The translations under genes were made by a program, and so were the position numbers. A DNA stretch of 5,352 nucleotides from Methylomicrobium sp035916875 (GTDB lineage Bacteria; Pseudomonadota; Gammaproteobacteria; Methylococcales; Methylomonadaceae), in the NCBI RefSeq assembly GCF_035916875.1, contig NZ_JAXUHN010000011.1:1-5352 (forward strand). The letters run 5' to 3'. Numbering within the stretch: position 1 is the stretch's first letter; each line of letters begins with the position of its first letter. The notes beneath the pieces are model-generated. The model was given only the letters and a program-made list of their open reading frames with translations, was not told where the DNA came from and did no database searches. Positions 1 through 5,262 of the stretch are shown here, piece after piece.

Positions 1-14
1 CCGCCCCGCTCAGA

Positions 15-147
15 GCCGGACGGGATATTCATCCCGTCCGTAACGTTTGGGAAGTGTGCGCACGCAGATGATAATTTCGTGTTTGCGGAGGGCTTCCAAA
101 CGTTGGGACGGGGTTGCAAACCCCGTCCCGCACAAGCATAAGAAGAA
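15..147. repeat. Repeat module A, copy 1 (full length)
   Basis: This is the longest copy of module A, 133 bases. In order it holds the GGACGGGAT/ATCCCGTCC hairpin (17-40), a TAACGTTTGGG motif, the GTGCGCAC palindrome, a conserved spacer (CAGATGATAATTTCGTG), TTCCAAACG, the GGGACGGGGTT hairpin (105-129) and the tail CACAAGCATAAGAAGAA. It abuts copy 2 directly, so the two form a tandem pair. Confidence 0.85.
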
Positions 148-262
148 GCCGGACGGGATATTCATCCCGTCCGTAACGTTTGGGGTGTGCGCACGCAGAT
201 GATAATTTCGTGTTTGCGGAGGGTTTCCAAACGTTGGGACGAGGTTACAAACCCCGTCCCGC
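148..262. repeat. Repeat module A, copy 2
   Basis: This is a tandem copy of 15-147. It differs by loss of two As after GTTTGGG, by a C-to-T change in GGGCTTCC, and by changes in the left arm and loop of the second hairpin (GGGACGAGGTTACA) that disrupt one stem pair. It lacks the CAAGCATAAGAAG tail and instead runs into a partial copy (274-315) that begins at CCAAACG. Confidence 0.85.
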
Positions 263-315
263 CCAAAGGTTTCCCAAACGTTGGGACGGGGTTGCAAACC
301 CCGTCCCGCACAAGG

Positions 316-364
316 GGCAATATACCCCGTCCGGCGTTCGGTTATAAACCCCGTCCCGCCTAGG
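316..364. repeat. Repeat module B, copy 1
   Basis: This 49-base module reads GGCAATATACCCCGTCCGG, then CGTTCGGTTATAAACC, then CCGTCCCGCCTAGG. It is identical base for base to 551-599. It contains two direct half-sites (ACCCCGTCC and ACCCCGTCCC) matching the right arm of the module A hairpin but no matching left arm, so it does not form that hairpin itself. Confidence 0.85.
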
Positions 365-445
365 GTGGTTTGTGGCTTCGCTTAGCGGATTTCCAAACGT
401 TTGGGACGGGGTTGTAAACCCCGTCCCGCTTAAGCATAAGAAGAA

Positions 446-550
446 GCCGGACCGTCCGTAACGTTTGGGGTGTGCGCACGCAGATGATAATTTCGTGTTT
501 GCGGAGGGTTTCCAAACGTTGGGACGGGGTTGCAAACCCCGTCCCGCACA
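446..550. repeat. Repeat module A, copy 3 (hairpin tip deleted)
   Basis: This copy follows the same order as 148-262 but has lost 13 bases from the first hairpin, leaving GCCGGACCGTCCG where the other copies have the 24-base palindrome. The deletion removes the tip of the hairpin and leaves the outer arms nearly joined. The second hairpin (521-545) is intact with the GCA loop. The preceding tail TAAGCATAAGAAGAA (431-445) matches the tail of copy 1. Confidence 0.85.
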
Positions 551-599
551 GGCAATATACCCCGTCCGGCGTTCGGTTATAAACCCCGTCCCGCCTAGG
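551..599. repeat. Repeat module B, copy 2
   Basis: This is an exact 49-base copy of 316-364. With the preceding hairpin (512-550) it forms an 88-base block that matches 274-364 except for three extra bases in the latter (CACAAGGGGCAA against CACAGGCAA) and a few substitutions at most. It ends three bases before the pilin stop codon, so the repeat array effectively forms the 3' flank of the pilin gene. Confidence 0.85.
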
Positions 600-602
600 T
601 TA

Positions 603-1049
603 TTAGCGGCATTGTGCTGGAGCGTACTTCGCACTGGCTGCAGGCACCGTACATGTCCAGACTATTTCAGCAGCTGGGGGCGTGCCAGCAACCAAAGCAG
701 CACCACCCGACGTTGGTGTCAGAGTTAAGGCAAAGGCGCCAGCTTTAGCGGTTGTGGTAAGTGAAAGGACACCAGCACCAGTGCACGGAGTTGCATTGGC
801 CGCTACGTTCTCTGTTGCCGTTGTTGCCGAGATGCCGGCGCAAAGACTCGCTGCGCCGCTGGCGGCATTTTCGGAAACCGTCGCTTTCATGCTCGACATG
901 TTGACCAATGCTTCTGATACGCGGGCACGGACGGTGTAATCGGTATAGGCAGGGATAGCAACCGCCGCCAGAATGCCGATGATCGCGACCACGATCATTA
1001 ATTCGATCAGGGTAAAGCCTTGTTGTTTTTGCAGTGTAATGTTTTTCAT
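603..1049 (-). CDS. pilA: Type IVa major prepilin (PilA/PilE-like)
   Basis: This encodes a 148-residue structural subunit of type IV pili, which polymerises in the inner membrane and is displayed on the cell surface for attachment, twitching or DNA uptake. The class III leader MKNITLQKQQG (1-11) ends in Gly for cleavage by prepilin peptidase (PilD). It is followed by the conserved N-terminal helix FTLIELMIVVAIIGILAAVA (12-31), with the essential Glu5 of the mature protein (E16), then P33 and AYTDYTVRARVSEAL. The globular domain is rich in Ala, Thr and Ser. It has four cysteines (C70, C89, C133, C147). The last two frame a C-terminal WTC...PAQCR segment typical of the disulfide-bonded D-region of Neisseria-type pilins (Pfam Pilin). 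An upstream in-frame ATG at 1088 would add 13 residues; the start at 1049 is preferred because it gives a standard leader and is preceded by AGAGGA. The gene stands alone here, without assembly genes. It could instead be a second, non-major pilin. Confidence 0.93.
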   Translation of the reverse strand: MKNITLQKQQGFTLIELMIVVAIIGILAAVAIPAYTDYTVRARVSEALVNMSSMKATVSENAASGAASLCAGISATTATENVAANATPCTGAGVLSLTTTAKAGAFALTLTPTSGGAALVAGTPPAAEIVWTCTVPAASAKYAPAQCR

Positions 1050-1056
1050 TGTAAGT

Positions 1057-1062
1057 TCCTCT
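1057..1062 (-). promoter_or_regulatory. Ribosome binding site of the pilin gene
   Basis: Minus-strand AGAGGA lies seven bases before the ATG at 1049. It decides in favour of this start over the upstream in-frame ATG at 1088, which would also give an atypically long prepilin leader. Confidence 0.8.
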
Positions 1063-1097
1063 TGGGGTGGGGTGGTGTCAAAAGACAATTGGGTATA

Positions 1098-1114
1098 AGC
1101 AGGTTGCGTGCCAG
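1098..1114 (-). promoter_or_regulatory. Sigma-54 (RpoN) promoter of the pilin gene
   Basis: The minus strand reads CTGGCACGCAACCTGCT. This matches the -24/-12 consensus TGGCACG-N4-TTGC with a single mismatch in the -12 element (CTGC), and it has the obligatory GG-N10-GC spacing. The predicted start of transcription is near 1087, giving a leader of about 38 bases. In Pseudomonas, pilA is transcribed by RpoN with the activator PilR, so the same control is likely here. Confidence 0.8.
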
Positions 1115-1255
1115 AGCCTTCGAAAACCGATCCAAAAGTCGCATAAAAACCCTAAATCCTTTTTATAACCAATACGCTATGGCTATTATTTTTTTCCCAG
1201 AAAAACTTTTTTATTTTGCCGACGACATGGATTTGGAAAGTCAGCCCCATGGCAA

Positions 1256-1294
1256 GTGACAAAAAAAGCGTCGTTTTGTGACGTTTTTTGTCAC
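1256..1294. promoter_or_regulatory. Large imperfect dyad, candidate activator or repressor site
   Basis: GTGACAAAAAA (1256-1266) pairs with TTTTTTGTCAC (1284-1294). Inside it CGTC (1269-1272) pairs with GACG (1280-1283), with a two-base bulge (AG) on the left arm and a seven-base loop (GTTTTGT). A further GTGAC-like half (TTTTGTGACG) sits in the middle. The centre lies about 190 bases upstream of the predicted pilin transcription start, within reach of enhancer-binding proteins, and about 140 bases before the divergent ATG. The TGTC elements recall those reported for PilR sites, but assignment to PilR is inference. No T-tract follows on either strand, so it is not a typical terminator. Confidence 0.5.
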
Positions 1295-1310
1295 CCGCCG
1301 ATTTTTGTTG

Positions 1311-1319
1311 TGCTATGCT
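1311..1319 (+). promoter_or_regulatory. Possible extended -10 promoter for the 499-residue gene
   Basis: TGCTATGCT fits an extended -10 (TGN plus a hexamer with four of six consensus bases). The best -35-like hexamer, TTGTCA at 1288-1293, lies in the right arm of the dyad but at a 20-base spacing, longer than optimal. It would give a leader of roughly 90 bases. This is a weak call. Confidence 0.3.
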
Positions 1320-1337
1320 TCTTTTACAGTATGACTC

Positions 1338-1366
1338 GCCTCGCTTCCGCTCTTCGGCGTCGAGGC
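1338..1366 (+). other. Possible leader hairpin upstream of the 499-residue gene
   Basis: GCCTCG (1338-1343) pairs with CGAGGC (1361-1366), and CCG (1347-1349) can pair with CGG (1355-1357) inside. It would lie in the mRNA leader if transcription starts near 1326. There is no proof of function. Confidence 0.3.
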
Positions 1367-1415
1367 CACTGGCTTCATTGCTTAATAGGATTACTCCATA
1401 ACGCCGCATTATTCT

Positions 1416-2915
1416 ATGCAAGAATCGCATGCTTTGCCTTTTGAACTTACCGCCGAGTCCGTCAGCGACTGGCTGCTTTCCATCGACCGGCTTTTCCTTG
1501 CGGAAAAAATCAACGCCCTCAATGGCGTGCTGAATACATTAGCGAGCGCCCCGATCGAGAAACACACGCTGTGTTTGATGCTGGGCAAACTGACCGAAAA
1601 CATCTTGCTGTTGTCGAAACTGCTCGAACATAATGCGCAAAGGCCGGATTATGCCCTGGACAAGGCCAAAAAGTGGATGACCGCGGCCATGCAGTTGCCC
1701 AAGAAACTGGGTTTTGCCTACGCGCAACTGGCTCAACAGAACGCCTTGCCCGACGCGCAAAGGGCAGTTTGCGCATACAGGGCCATGCAAATTTTGAGTT
1801 TGCTGAGCCAACGCAGCGCAGTCTTCCATGAAGCCCAGGATTTGAGCATCTGGAAAAAATTCGCGGAATTGTATCTGCTGGCGGAAACCAAAGACTGGCT
1901 GACGCTCGCAATCGACGACCAGGTTCCCGGAATTACCGCACAAGCCACGCTGGAAGGGGTGGCGAAGCATGCGCTGCTCTTTCATGGTTGCCACCCTTAT
2001 CGTTATGGCGCAGCCGACATTGCCGGCATTTTTGCCGCTACCGCGAAACTCGCCGCTCACGTCCGGCTCAGCACCGAAAACGCCGATTTCTCCCTAAGCC
2101 ATTGGCGGCCCGACGCACTGCTCCCTCCCGAATGTACCGACCCGGAAAATGCCCAGCAACGGGTGTTGAGGCTCGATAACAGCGGCCTGGCCGATCTTTT
2201 TGAAAACGATCCGGACACGCGGGCGAAATTCGCGGTTTATCCAGGCCTTATAAATCGCTTGACGGCCTATTATGAAGTCAGGCGTTCGGTCGATCCGTTA
2301 CACGCCCAAACATGCGGCTTGATCATCGGCGGCACCCGGGCCGCAAAATTTTTGAATATCCTGATCAGCCGTTACCGCGTGATGGAACTCAGCGGGATCA
2401 ATCAAAGCGAACAGAAAGCATCCCGTCTGGAGCTGATTCCGCTGGAGATTAGAAGCACCATGGCGTCGCTGTCTTCGAAAATCCTGGCGGACGTGAATAA
2501 CGTTTCGGCAAGCCGATTGACGATTTTTGCGACCCAGGAGCGTGCTTTTTGTGTCGCCAAAATCGCCGATCTCAAGTGTTCGCAGGATGAGCCGGCGATT
2601 ATCGTAGAAGTAGACAAACCGCCTTGTTTTGCGCTGATCCGGCACATTCGGACCGACAGCAACACCCATTTTAGAAATCTGCTGCTTGAAAGAATCGACG
2701 GCGAGGTTTATCCGGTCGAAATTGGAAAAAACCAGGGATTCATCATCATTCAGCCCGAATCCGAACGCGCCGAACTGTTTTTACCGCCCGATTGCCGGCA
2801 TGCAAATACGACGGTGCTGACAATTTCCAGAGGGATTATCGATGCTTCGCTGAAAGTTGAGAGCTTTCTTGAATTAAGCGCTCACTTCGCGCGTTATCAG
2901 GTGAGTTTTTGTTGA
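1416..2915 (+). CDS. Conserved-looking protein of unknown function, 499 residues
   Basis: I do not recognise this gene with confidence. It encodes a soluble, apparently cytoplasmic protein with no signal peptide or membrane segment. Residues about 1-190 are predominantly helical and Leu/Ala-rich (opening with PFELTAESVSDWLLSID). A motif HPYRYGAADIAGIFAATAKL follows at 193-212. Residues about 270-310 contain LINRLTAYYEVRRSVDPLHA and LIIGGTRAAKFL. The last 160 residues look beta-rich. The order helical bundle, then L-x(3)-Y-x(3)-R-R, then a beta-rich tail loosely recalls proteobacterial proteins with degenerate PilZ-like C-termini. The canonical RxxxR and DxSxxG c-di-GMP signature is not present, so that is only a suggestion. 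The start at 1416 is the first ATG after an in-frame stop (TAG at 1386). No good ribosome binding site precedes it, so the N-terminus is somewhat uncertain. It is divergent from the pilin gene. Length, composition and a single uninterrupted frame support a real gene. Confidence 0.85.
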   Translation: MQESHALPFELTAESVSDWLLSIDRLFLAEKINALNGVLNTLASAPIEKHTLCLMLGKLTENILLLSKLLEHNAQRPDYALDKAKKWMTAAMQLPKKLGFAYAQLAQQNALPDAQRAVCAYRAMQILSLLSQRSAVFHEAQDLSIWKKFAELYLLAETKDWLTLAIDDQVPGITAQATLEGVAKHALLFHGCHPYRYGAADIAGIFAATAKLAAHVRLSTENADFSLSHWRPDALLPPECTDPENAQQRVLRLDNSGLADLFENDPDTRAKFAVYPGLINRLTAYYEVRRSVDPLHAQTCGLIIGGTRAAKFLNILISRYRVMELSGINQSEQKASRLELIPLEIRSTMASLSSKILADVNNVSASRLTIFATQERAFCVAKIADLKCSQDEPAIIVEVDKPPCFALIRHIRTDSNTHFRNLLLERIDGEVYPVEIGKNQGFIIIQPESERAELFLPPDCRHANTTVLTISRGIIDASLKVESFLELSAHFARYQVSFC

Positions 2916-2938
2916 GCGGGTTTCGATAAGGATATACC

Positions 2939-3121
2939 ATGGGCACAGCCAGGCAAGGTACTTATGCGGGGCTGGGCGTGACCTCTTGCTGGTTGATCGA
3001 TCCCATTTTGCAGTTCCTCGAAACCTATCATTTATATCAAGGACATTGATTATTGAAGGATGACGACCCGGTGAGCGCCGATCCGTTTGCGGGGCTTACA
3101 ATTAGCCTGAGTCATTTATGA
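2939..3121 (+). pseudogene. Remnant of a Uma2-family (DUF820) nuclease gene, C-terminal part with in-frame stop
   Basis: The frame opening at ATG 2939 encodes 36 residues, including TYAGLGVTSCWLIDPILQF, then hits TGA at 3047-3049. The same frame continues for 23 codons, including KDDDPVSADPFAGLTISL, to a second TGA at 3119-3121. The first part matches the Y-x(3)-GV-x(2)-YWLIDP segment of Uma2 (PD-(D/E)XK-like) proteins. The second part matches their usual C-terminal ending (SPFFPGLTIDL). Continuity across the stop without a frame change indicates a nonsense mutation or a very recent decay. The N-terminal two thirds, with the catalytic Asp and ExK residues, is absent, so it cannot be an active nuclease. 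An AAGGA at 2928-2932, six bases before the ATG, means a 36-residue peptide could still be translated. Recognition is from motif memory. Confidence 0.7.
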
Positions 3122-3316
3122 GTTTAACAAAAGTCAAGCAATGGCGACCAAACCCGCCGGTCCGGAATTTGTTACGGCAAACATGACGCAACTCAACAAA
3201 CAGTGTGGTTCTTTACCTCATAATCATCCACGGTCAAAATGCTTGCCGCATACCGTTTTTGCCGGTTATCCCTTCATGATTACTGTTATCGGAAATTTTG
3301 CTTTCGCCCCCAATAA

Positions 3317-3335
3317 ATTTTTCAAATTGAAAAAT
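3317..3335. promoter_or_regulatory. Perfect 9-1-9 palindrome, candidate operator over a -35 element
   Basis: ATTTTTCAAATTGAAAAAT is a perfect inverted repeat of nine bases per arm around a central A. Its right arm contains TTGAAA (3327-3332), a good -35 hexamer. TATTAG (3348-3353, spacing 15) or TTAGAC (3350-3355, spacing 17) could serve as a weak -10. Transcription would then begin about 35 bases before the TTG start at 3396. The position suggests an operator for a dimeric regulator, but none is encoded in the window. Confidence 0.45.
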
Positions 3336-3383
3336 ACTCTCTATTTCTATTAGACTTACGACACTTTATTCTTGTAAAGCACT

Positions 3384-3390
3384 AAGGAAG
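3384..3390 (+). promoter_or_regulatory. Ribosome binding site deciding a TTG start
   Basis: AAGGAAG lies five bases before TTG at 3396. The next residues (KKQ, then a hydrophobic stretch) form a signal peptide, which together with this site supports TTG as the true start. Confidence 0.8.
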
Positions 3391-3395
3391 TCGAA

Positions 3396-3872
3396 TTGAA
3401 AAAGCAGGTTCCCTTTTTAAAAATTACAAGAAACCAGGCAACTCTTGCCATTCTGCTTTGCTTTTGGATACAAAGGGCGCACCCGGAACCTTTTCCGAAG
3501 AAAATCAACCCTGACAGCGTTTATGTGGTAGTCAACTCAGCCAATCCGCAAAGAAATATCAGTCAACCCGGTTTGAATGCTATATTTAATATGCGTTTAC
3601 GACACTGGAGCGACGACTCTCCGATCACGGTTTATGTATTGCAGGACGAGGACCCTTTGCATAAAAAGTTTTGCAAGCAGAAACTGCACGTATTTCCTCA
3701 TCAGCTCCGTAAAGGCTGGAACAGACTGGTTTTCAGCGGCACAGGACAGGCCCCCGTATCGATCGAAACGGAGGAAGACATGGTGAAACGAATCAGCGAA
3801 ACCCCTGGCGCGATAGGCTACCTAAACGGCAAGGACTTGACGGCGGACGTCAAAATATTGGACATCGAATAG
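3396..3872 (+). CDS. Small PstS-like phosphate ABC transporter substrate-binding family protein, exported
   Basis: This encodes 158 residues from a TTG start. The N-terminus has basic residues (K2, K3, K9, R12) and a hydrophobic core ATLAILLCFWI (15-25), which together look like a Sec signal peptide or anchor. Cleavage near A28 is uncertain. The rest follows the short PstS-like pattern: VYVVVNSANPQRNIS (42-56), LNAIFNMRLRHWSDDSPITV (60-79), LRKGWNRLVFSGTGQAP (104-120) and the terminal ETPGAIGYL (135-143). Full PstS proteins run to about 320-350 residues; this family has roughly one lobe. It may therefore bind a small anion or act in sensing, not as a transporter subunit, and no PstABC genes lie here. 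It is followed after 13 bases by the porin-like gene, so the two probably act together across the periplasm and outer membrane. The family assignment is by remembered motifs. Phosphate as the ligand is not shown. Confidence 0.85.
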   Translation: MKKQVPFLKITRNQATLAILLCFWIQRAHPEPFPKKINPDSVYVVVNSANPQRNISQPGLNAIFNMRLRHWSDDSPITVYVLQDEDPLHKKFCKQKLHVFPHQLRKGWNRLVFSGTGQAPVSIETEEDMVKRISETPGAIGYLNGKDLTADVKILDIE

Positions 3873-3885
3873 AGAATCAGCCTTT

Positions 3886-5094
3886 ATGCGACATTTGCCA
3901 ACTCCCTCCAAGCATGATCTGTTGCTCGCATGCTGCTGCGCCGGTGCTTTTGCGTTCAGCGCAACCAGCCCGGCGCAAGATTTGAAAATCGATAAATGGC
4001 TGCCCGAGTCGGTGCAGGTGCACGGTTTTCTGTCGCAAGGCTTCATTCATACGAGCGATAATAATTTTTTCGGCCATTCCAACGATTCGCTGTCGACCGA
4101 TTTCAGGGAACTCGGCATTAACGGTTCCTGGAGTGTGTCGCCCGATTTGCAACTGGCGATGCAGGTGGTCTGGCGTAATGCCGGACAAACCGATGAAGGC
4201 GATTTGCGCATCGATTACGGGGTGGCCAACTACAATCTTTTGTCCACCGAATCCTCGCTGCTGGCAATCCGGGCCGGCAGAGTGCCGACGCCGCTGGGTT
4301 TTTACAATGAGACCCGCGATGTCGCGGCGACCCGGCCGAGTATCCTTTTGCCGCAGTCGATTTATTTCGACGCGAATCGGAATCTGGCTTTATCGGCCGA
4401 CGGGGGCTATCTTTATGGCGAGCATCGCACTGAATTTGGCGACTTTTCATTCAATTTCGGCCTGATAATTCCGCGCACCGATGATCCGGATTTCAGGAAC
4501 GTGATCCTCCGAGGCGATCAAGGCAGTTTGCAAGGCGACACTTCCTGGATTACGCGCGTTGAATATGAATCGCCAGGCGAACGTGTCCGTTTAGGTCTCA
4601 CATATGCCGATTTTTTGAGCAACTTTCATTCATCCGAACAAGCTTTGAATCAGGGATCGTTTCATTTCAATCCGTTGATTTTATCGGCGCAATACAATGC
4701 GGAGAAGTGGTCTTTGACCGCGGAATATGCGCTGCGCAGAACCCGGTTCGATAATTTCACAGTCCCCGATTTTGGCTTTACCGGTCAGAGTTACTATATC
4801 CAGGGTACTTATCATTTTACCGACAAGCTGGAAGGTCTCGTGCGCTACGATGAATTGATCTGGGATCTTAATGATCAATATGGCTATAACTTTCCCGACA
4901 AAAGTGTTCCCAGTTTTTCGCGCTATGCCAGGGACTGGACATTCGGCTTGCGCTATGAAATTCTGCCCTCGCTGATGCTGAGCACCGAATATCACCGCAT
5001 CAACGGCACAGGCTGGTTATCGCGGCTGGAAAACCCGCAGAGCGAAACGCAGCGCTGGGATATGTACGCGTTCATGCTTTCGTATAGTTTCTGA
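3886..5094 (+). CDS. Outer-membrane beta-barrel porin-like protein
   Basis: This encodes 402 residues. An N-terminal signal peptide has the hydrophobic core LLLACCCAGAFAFS (12-25) and probable cleavage after SPA at 30, giving a mature chain of about 372 residues. The mature part alternates polar and hydrophobic residues in many amphipathic strands (for example VQVHGFLSQGF, LAIRAGRVPTPLGFY at 126-140, WTFGLRYEILPSLMLSTEYH) separated by Asp/Asn/Gly turns. It ends in an aromatic beta-signal, MLSYSF, with a terminal Phe of the kind recognised by the BAM complex. The stretch RAGRVPTPLGFYNETRD, followed by RPSILLPQSIYFD (150-162), is typical of porin-like proteins that accompany small PstS-like proteins in gammaproteobacteria. 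The start at 3886 follows a weak GAGA, so translational coupling to the upstream gene is likely. Substrate specificity cannot be read from the sequence. No clear terminator follows. Confidence 0.88.
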   Translation: MRHLPTPSKHDLLLACCCAGAFAFSATSPAQDLKIDKWLPESVQVHGFLSQGFIHTSDNNFFGHSNDSLSTDFRELGINGSWSVSPDLQLAMQVVWRNAGQTDEGDLRIDYGVANYNLLSTESSLLAIRAGRVPTPLGFYNETRDVAATRPSILLPQSIYFDANRNLALSADGGYLYGEHRTEFGDFSFNFGLIIPRTDDPDFRNVILRGDQGSLQGDTSWITRVEYESPGERVRLGLTYADFLSNFHSSEQALNQGSFHFNPLILSAQYNAEKWSLTAEYALRRTRFDNFTVPDFGFTGQSYYIQGTYHFTDKLEGLVRYDELIWDLNDQYGYNFPDKSVPSFSRYARDWTFGLRYEILPSLMLSTEYHRINGTGWLSRLENPQSETQRWDMYAFMLSYSF

Positions 5095-5262
5095 TCGCGC
5101 GAGATGGCGCGCTTAGGATTCGGCTACAATAAAAAAACTTCCCGAAATTCGGCTGCATCGCTTTCACACAGAGCATGGAAACTACCCTCGGGAATTGGAC
5201 TGCATCCCTAAACGAGAAAATCCGGGGGGGGGGGGCAATGCCGTTAAGTTAAGAAGAAAGCT
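5095..5262. other. Intergenic region after the porin gene
   Basis: No gene is visible. A short GC hairpin CGCGC-GAGATG-GCGCG (5096-5111) directly follows the stop codon. It lacks a T-tract, so it is at most a weak 3'-end structure. ATTCGGCT occurs twice (5118-5125 and 5147-5154, approximately). The G homopolymer at 5224-5235 is listed separately. Confidence 0.5.
5224..5235. repeat. Homopolymer of twelve Gs
   Basis: Twelve consecutive Gs sit between the porin gene and the REP-like element. Such tracts are slippage-prone and can drive phase variation when placed in a promoter or reading frame. Here no gene is visible around it, so it may affect something beyond the window or be of no consequence. 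Length calls in such tracts are often unreliable. Confidence 0.9.

Larger units (their letters stand above)
1..600. repeat. Mosaic of palindromic interspersed repeats downstream of the pilin gene
   Basis: This 600-base stretch contains no credible gene and is built from reused palindromic modules. The core is an 11-bp stem GGGACGGGGTT / AACCCCGTCCC with a 3-base loop, at 105-129, 236-260 (one arm mutated to GAGG), 283-307, 403-427 (loop GTA) and 521-545. A second palindrome, CGGACGGGAT-ATTC-ATCCCGTCCG, lies at 17-40 and 150-173. CCAAACG or AACGTTTGG motifs flank the cores. The larger modules are listed separately: A at 15-147, 148-262 and 446-550, and B at 316-364 and 551-599. Open frames cross the array only because the repeats lack stops in some frames; their translations are repetitive and have no ribosome binding sites. 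Similar GGGACGGGG palindromes are, from memory, abundant in methanotroph genomes. They may act as REP-like elements or 3'-end RNA structures, but the cores lack the T-tract of an intrinsic terminator. Confidence 0.9.
1115..1415. other. AT-rich divergent regulatory region
   Basis: This stretch separates the pilin promoter from the divergent 499-residue gene and has no credible gene. It is rich in A and T tracts, notably 1160-1217, which suggests intrinsic bending of the kind that helps a distant activator reach a sigma-54 promoter. It contains the 1256-1294 dyad, a possible extended -10 promoter at 1311-1319 and a leader hairpin at 1338-1366. A weak TAGGA at 1386-1390 lies too far from the ATG at 1416 to be a normal ribosome binding site. 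Confidence 0.7.
3122..3395. other. Non-coding region upstream of the PstS-like/porin operon
   Basis: I see no supported gene here. A 70-codon open frame at 3141-3353 lacks a ribosome binding site, has an unprotein-like composition and runs into the AT-rich promoter area, so it is left out. The right-hand part holds the 3317-3335 palindrome and a possible promoter. The left part may be leftover sequence from the decayed Uma2 locus. Confidence 0.6.

Noticed and set aside
521..545. Intrinsic terminator for the pilin gene
   Set aside because: The hairpin is strong and 58 bases past the stop codon, but on the minus strand it is followed by AACGTTTGG, not a T-tract. It remains possible as an RNA-stabilising structure.
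1..600. CRISPR array
   Set aside because: The repeats are irregularly spaced, differ in size, and the sequence between them is itself repeated. There are no unique spacers of uniform length.
10..634. Long minus-strand open frames through the repeat array, with recurring peptides such as GRGLQPRPNV
   Set aside because: The translations simply mirror the DNA repeats, have no ribosome binding sites, and overlap the start of the array and the pilin end. The sequence is better explained as non-coding palindromic repeats.
1152..1430. 92-codon minus-strand open frame in the divergent promoter region
   Set aside because: It crosses the dyad and the opposing promoter, has a Lys/Arg-rich composition typical of AT-rich non-coding DNA, and resembles no protein I know.
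2939..3049. Functional 36-residue protein
   Set aside because: Although a ribosome binding site is present, the peptide matches an internal segment of Uma2 proteins and the homology continues past the stop. Gene decay is therefore the better explanation.
3286..3306. PhoB box upstream of the PstS-like gene
   Set aside because: Only one half, CTGTTAT, resembles the CTGTCAT repeat. The second half at the required 11-base spacing does not match.
3141..3353. 70-codon open frame upstream of the PstS-like gene
   Set aside because: There is no Shine-Dalgarno sequence before its ATG, it lacks hydrophobic or domain patterning, and its end lies in the promoter region and palindrome.
5096..5111. Terminator after the porin gene
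   Set aside because: The 5-bp GC stem is short and is followed by TTAGG without a run of Ts, so it does not meet the usual criteria.
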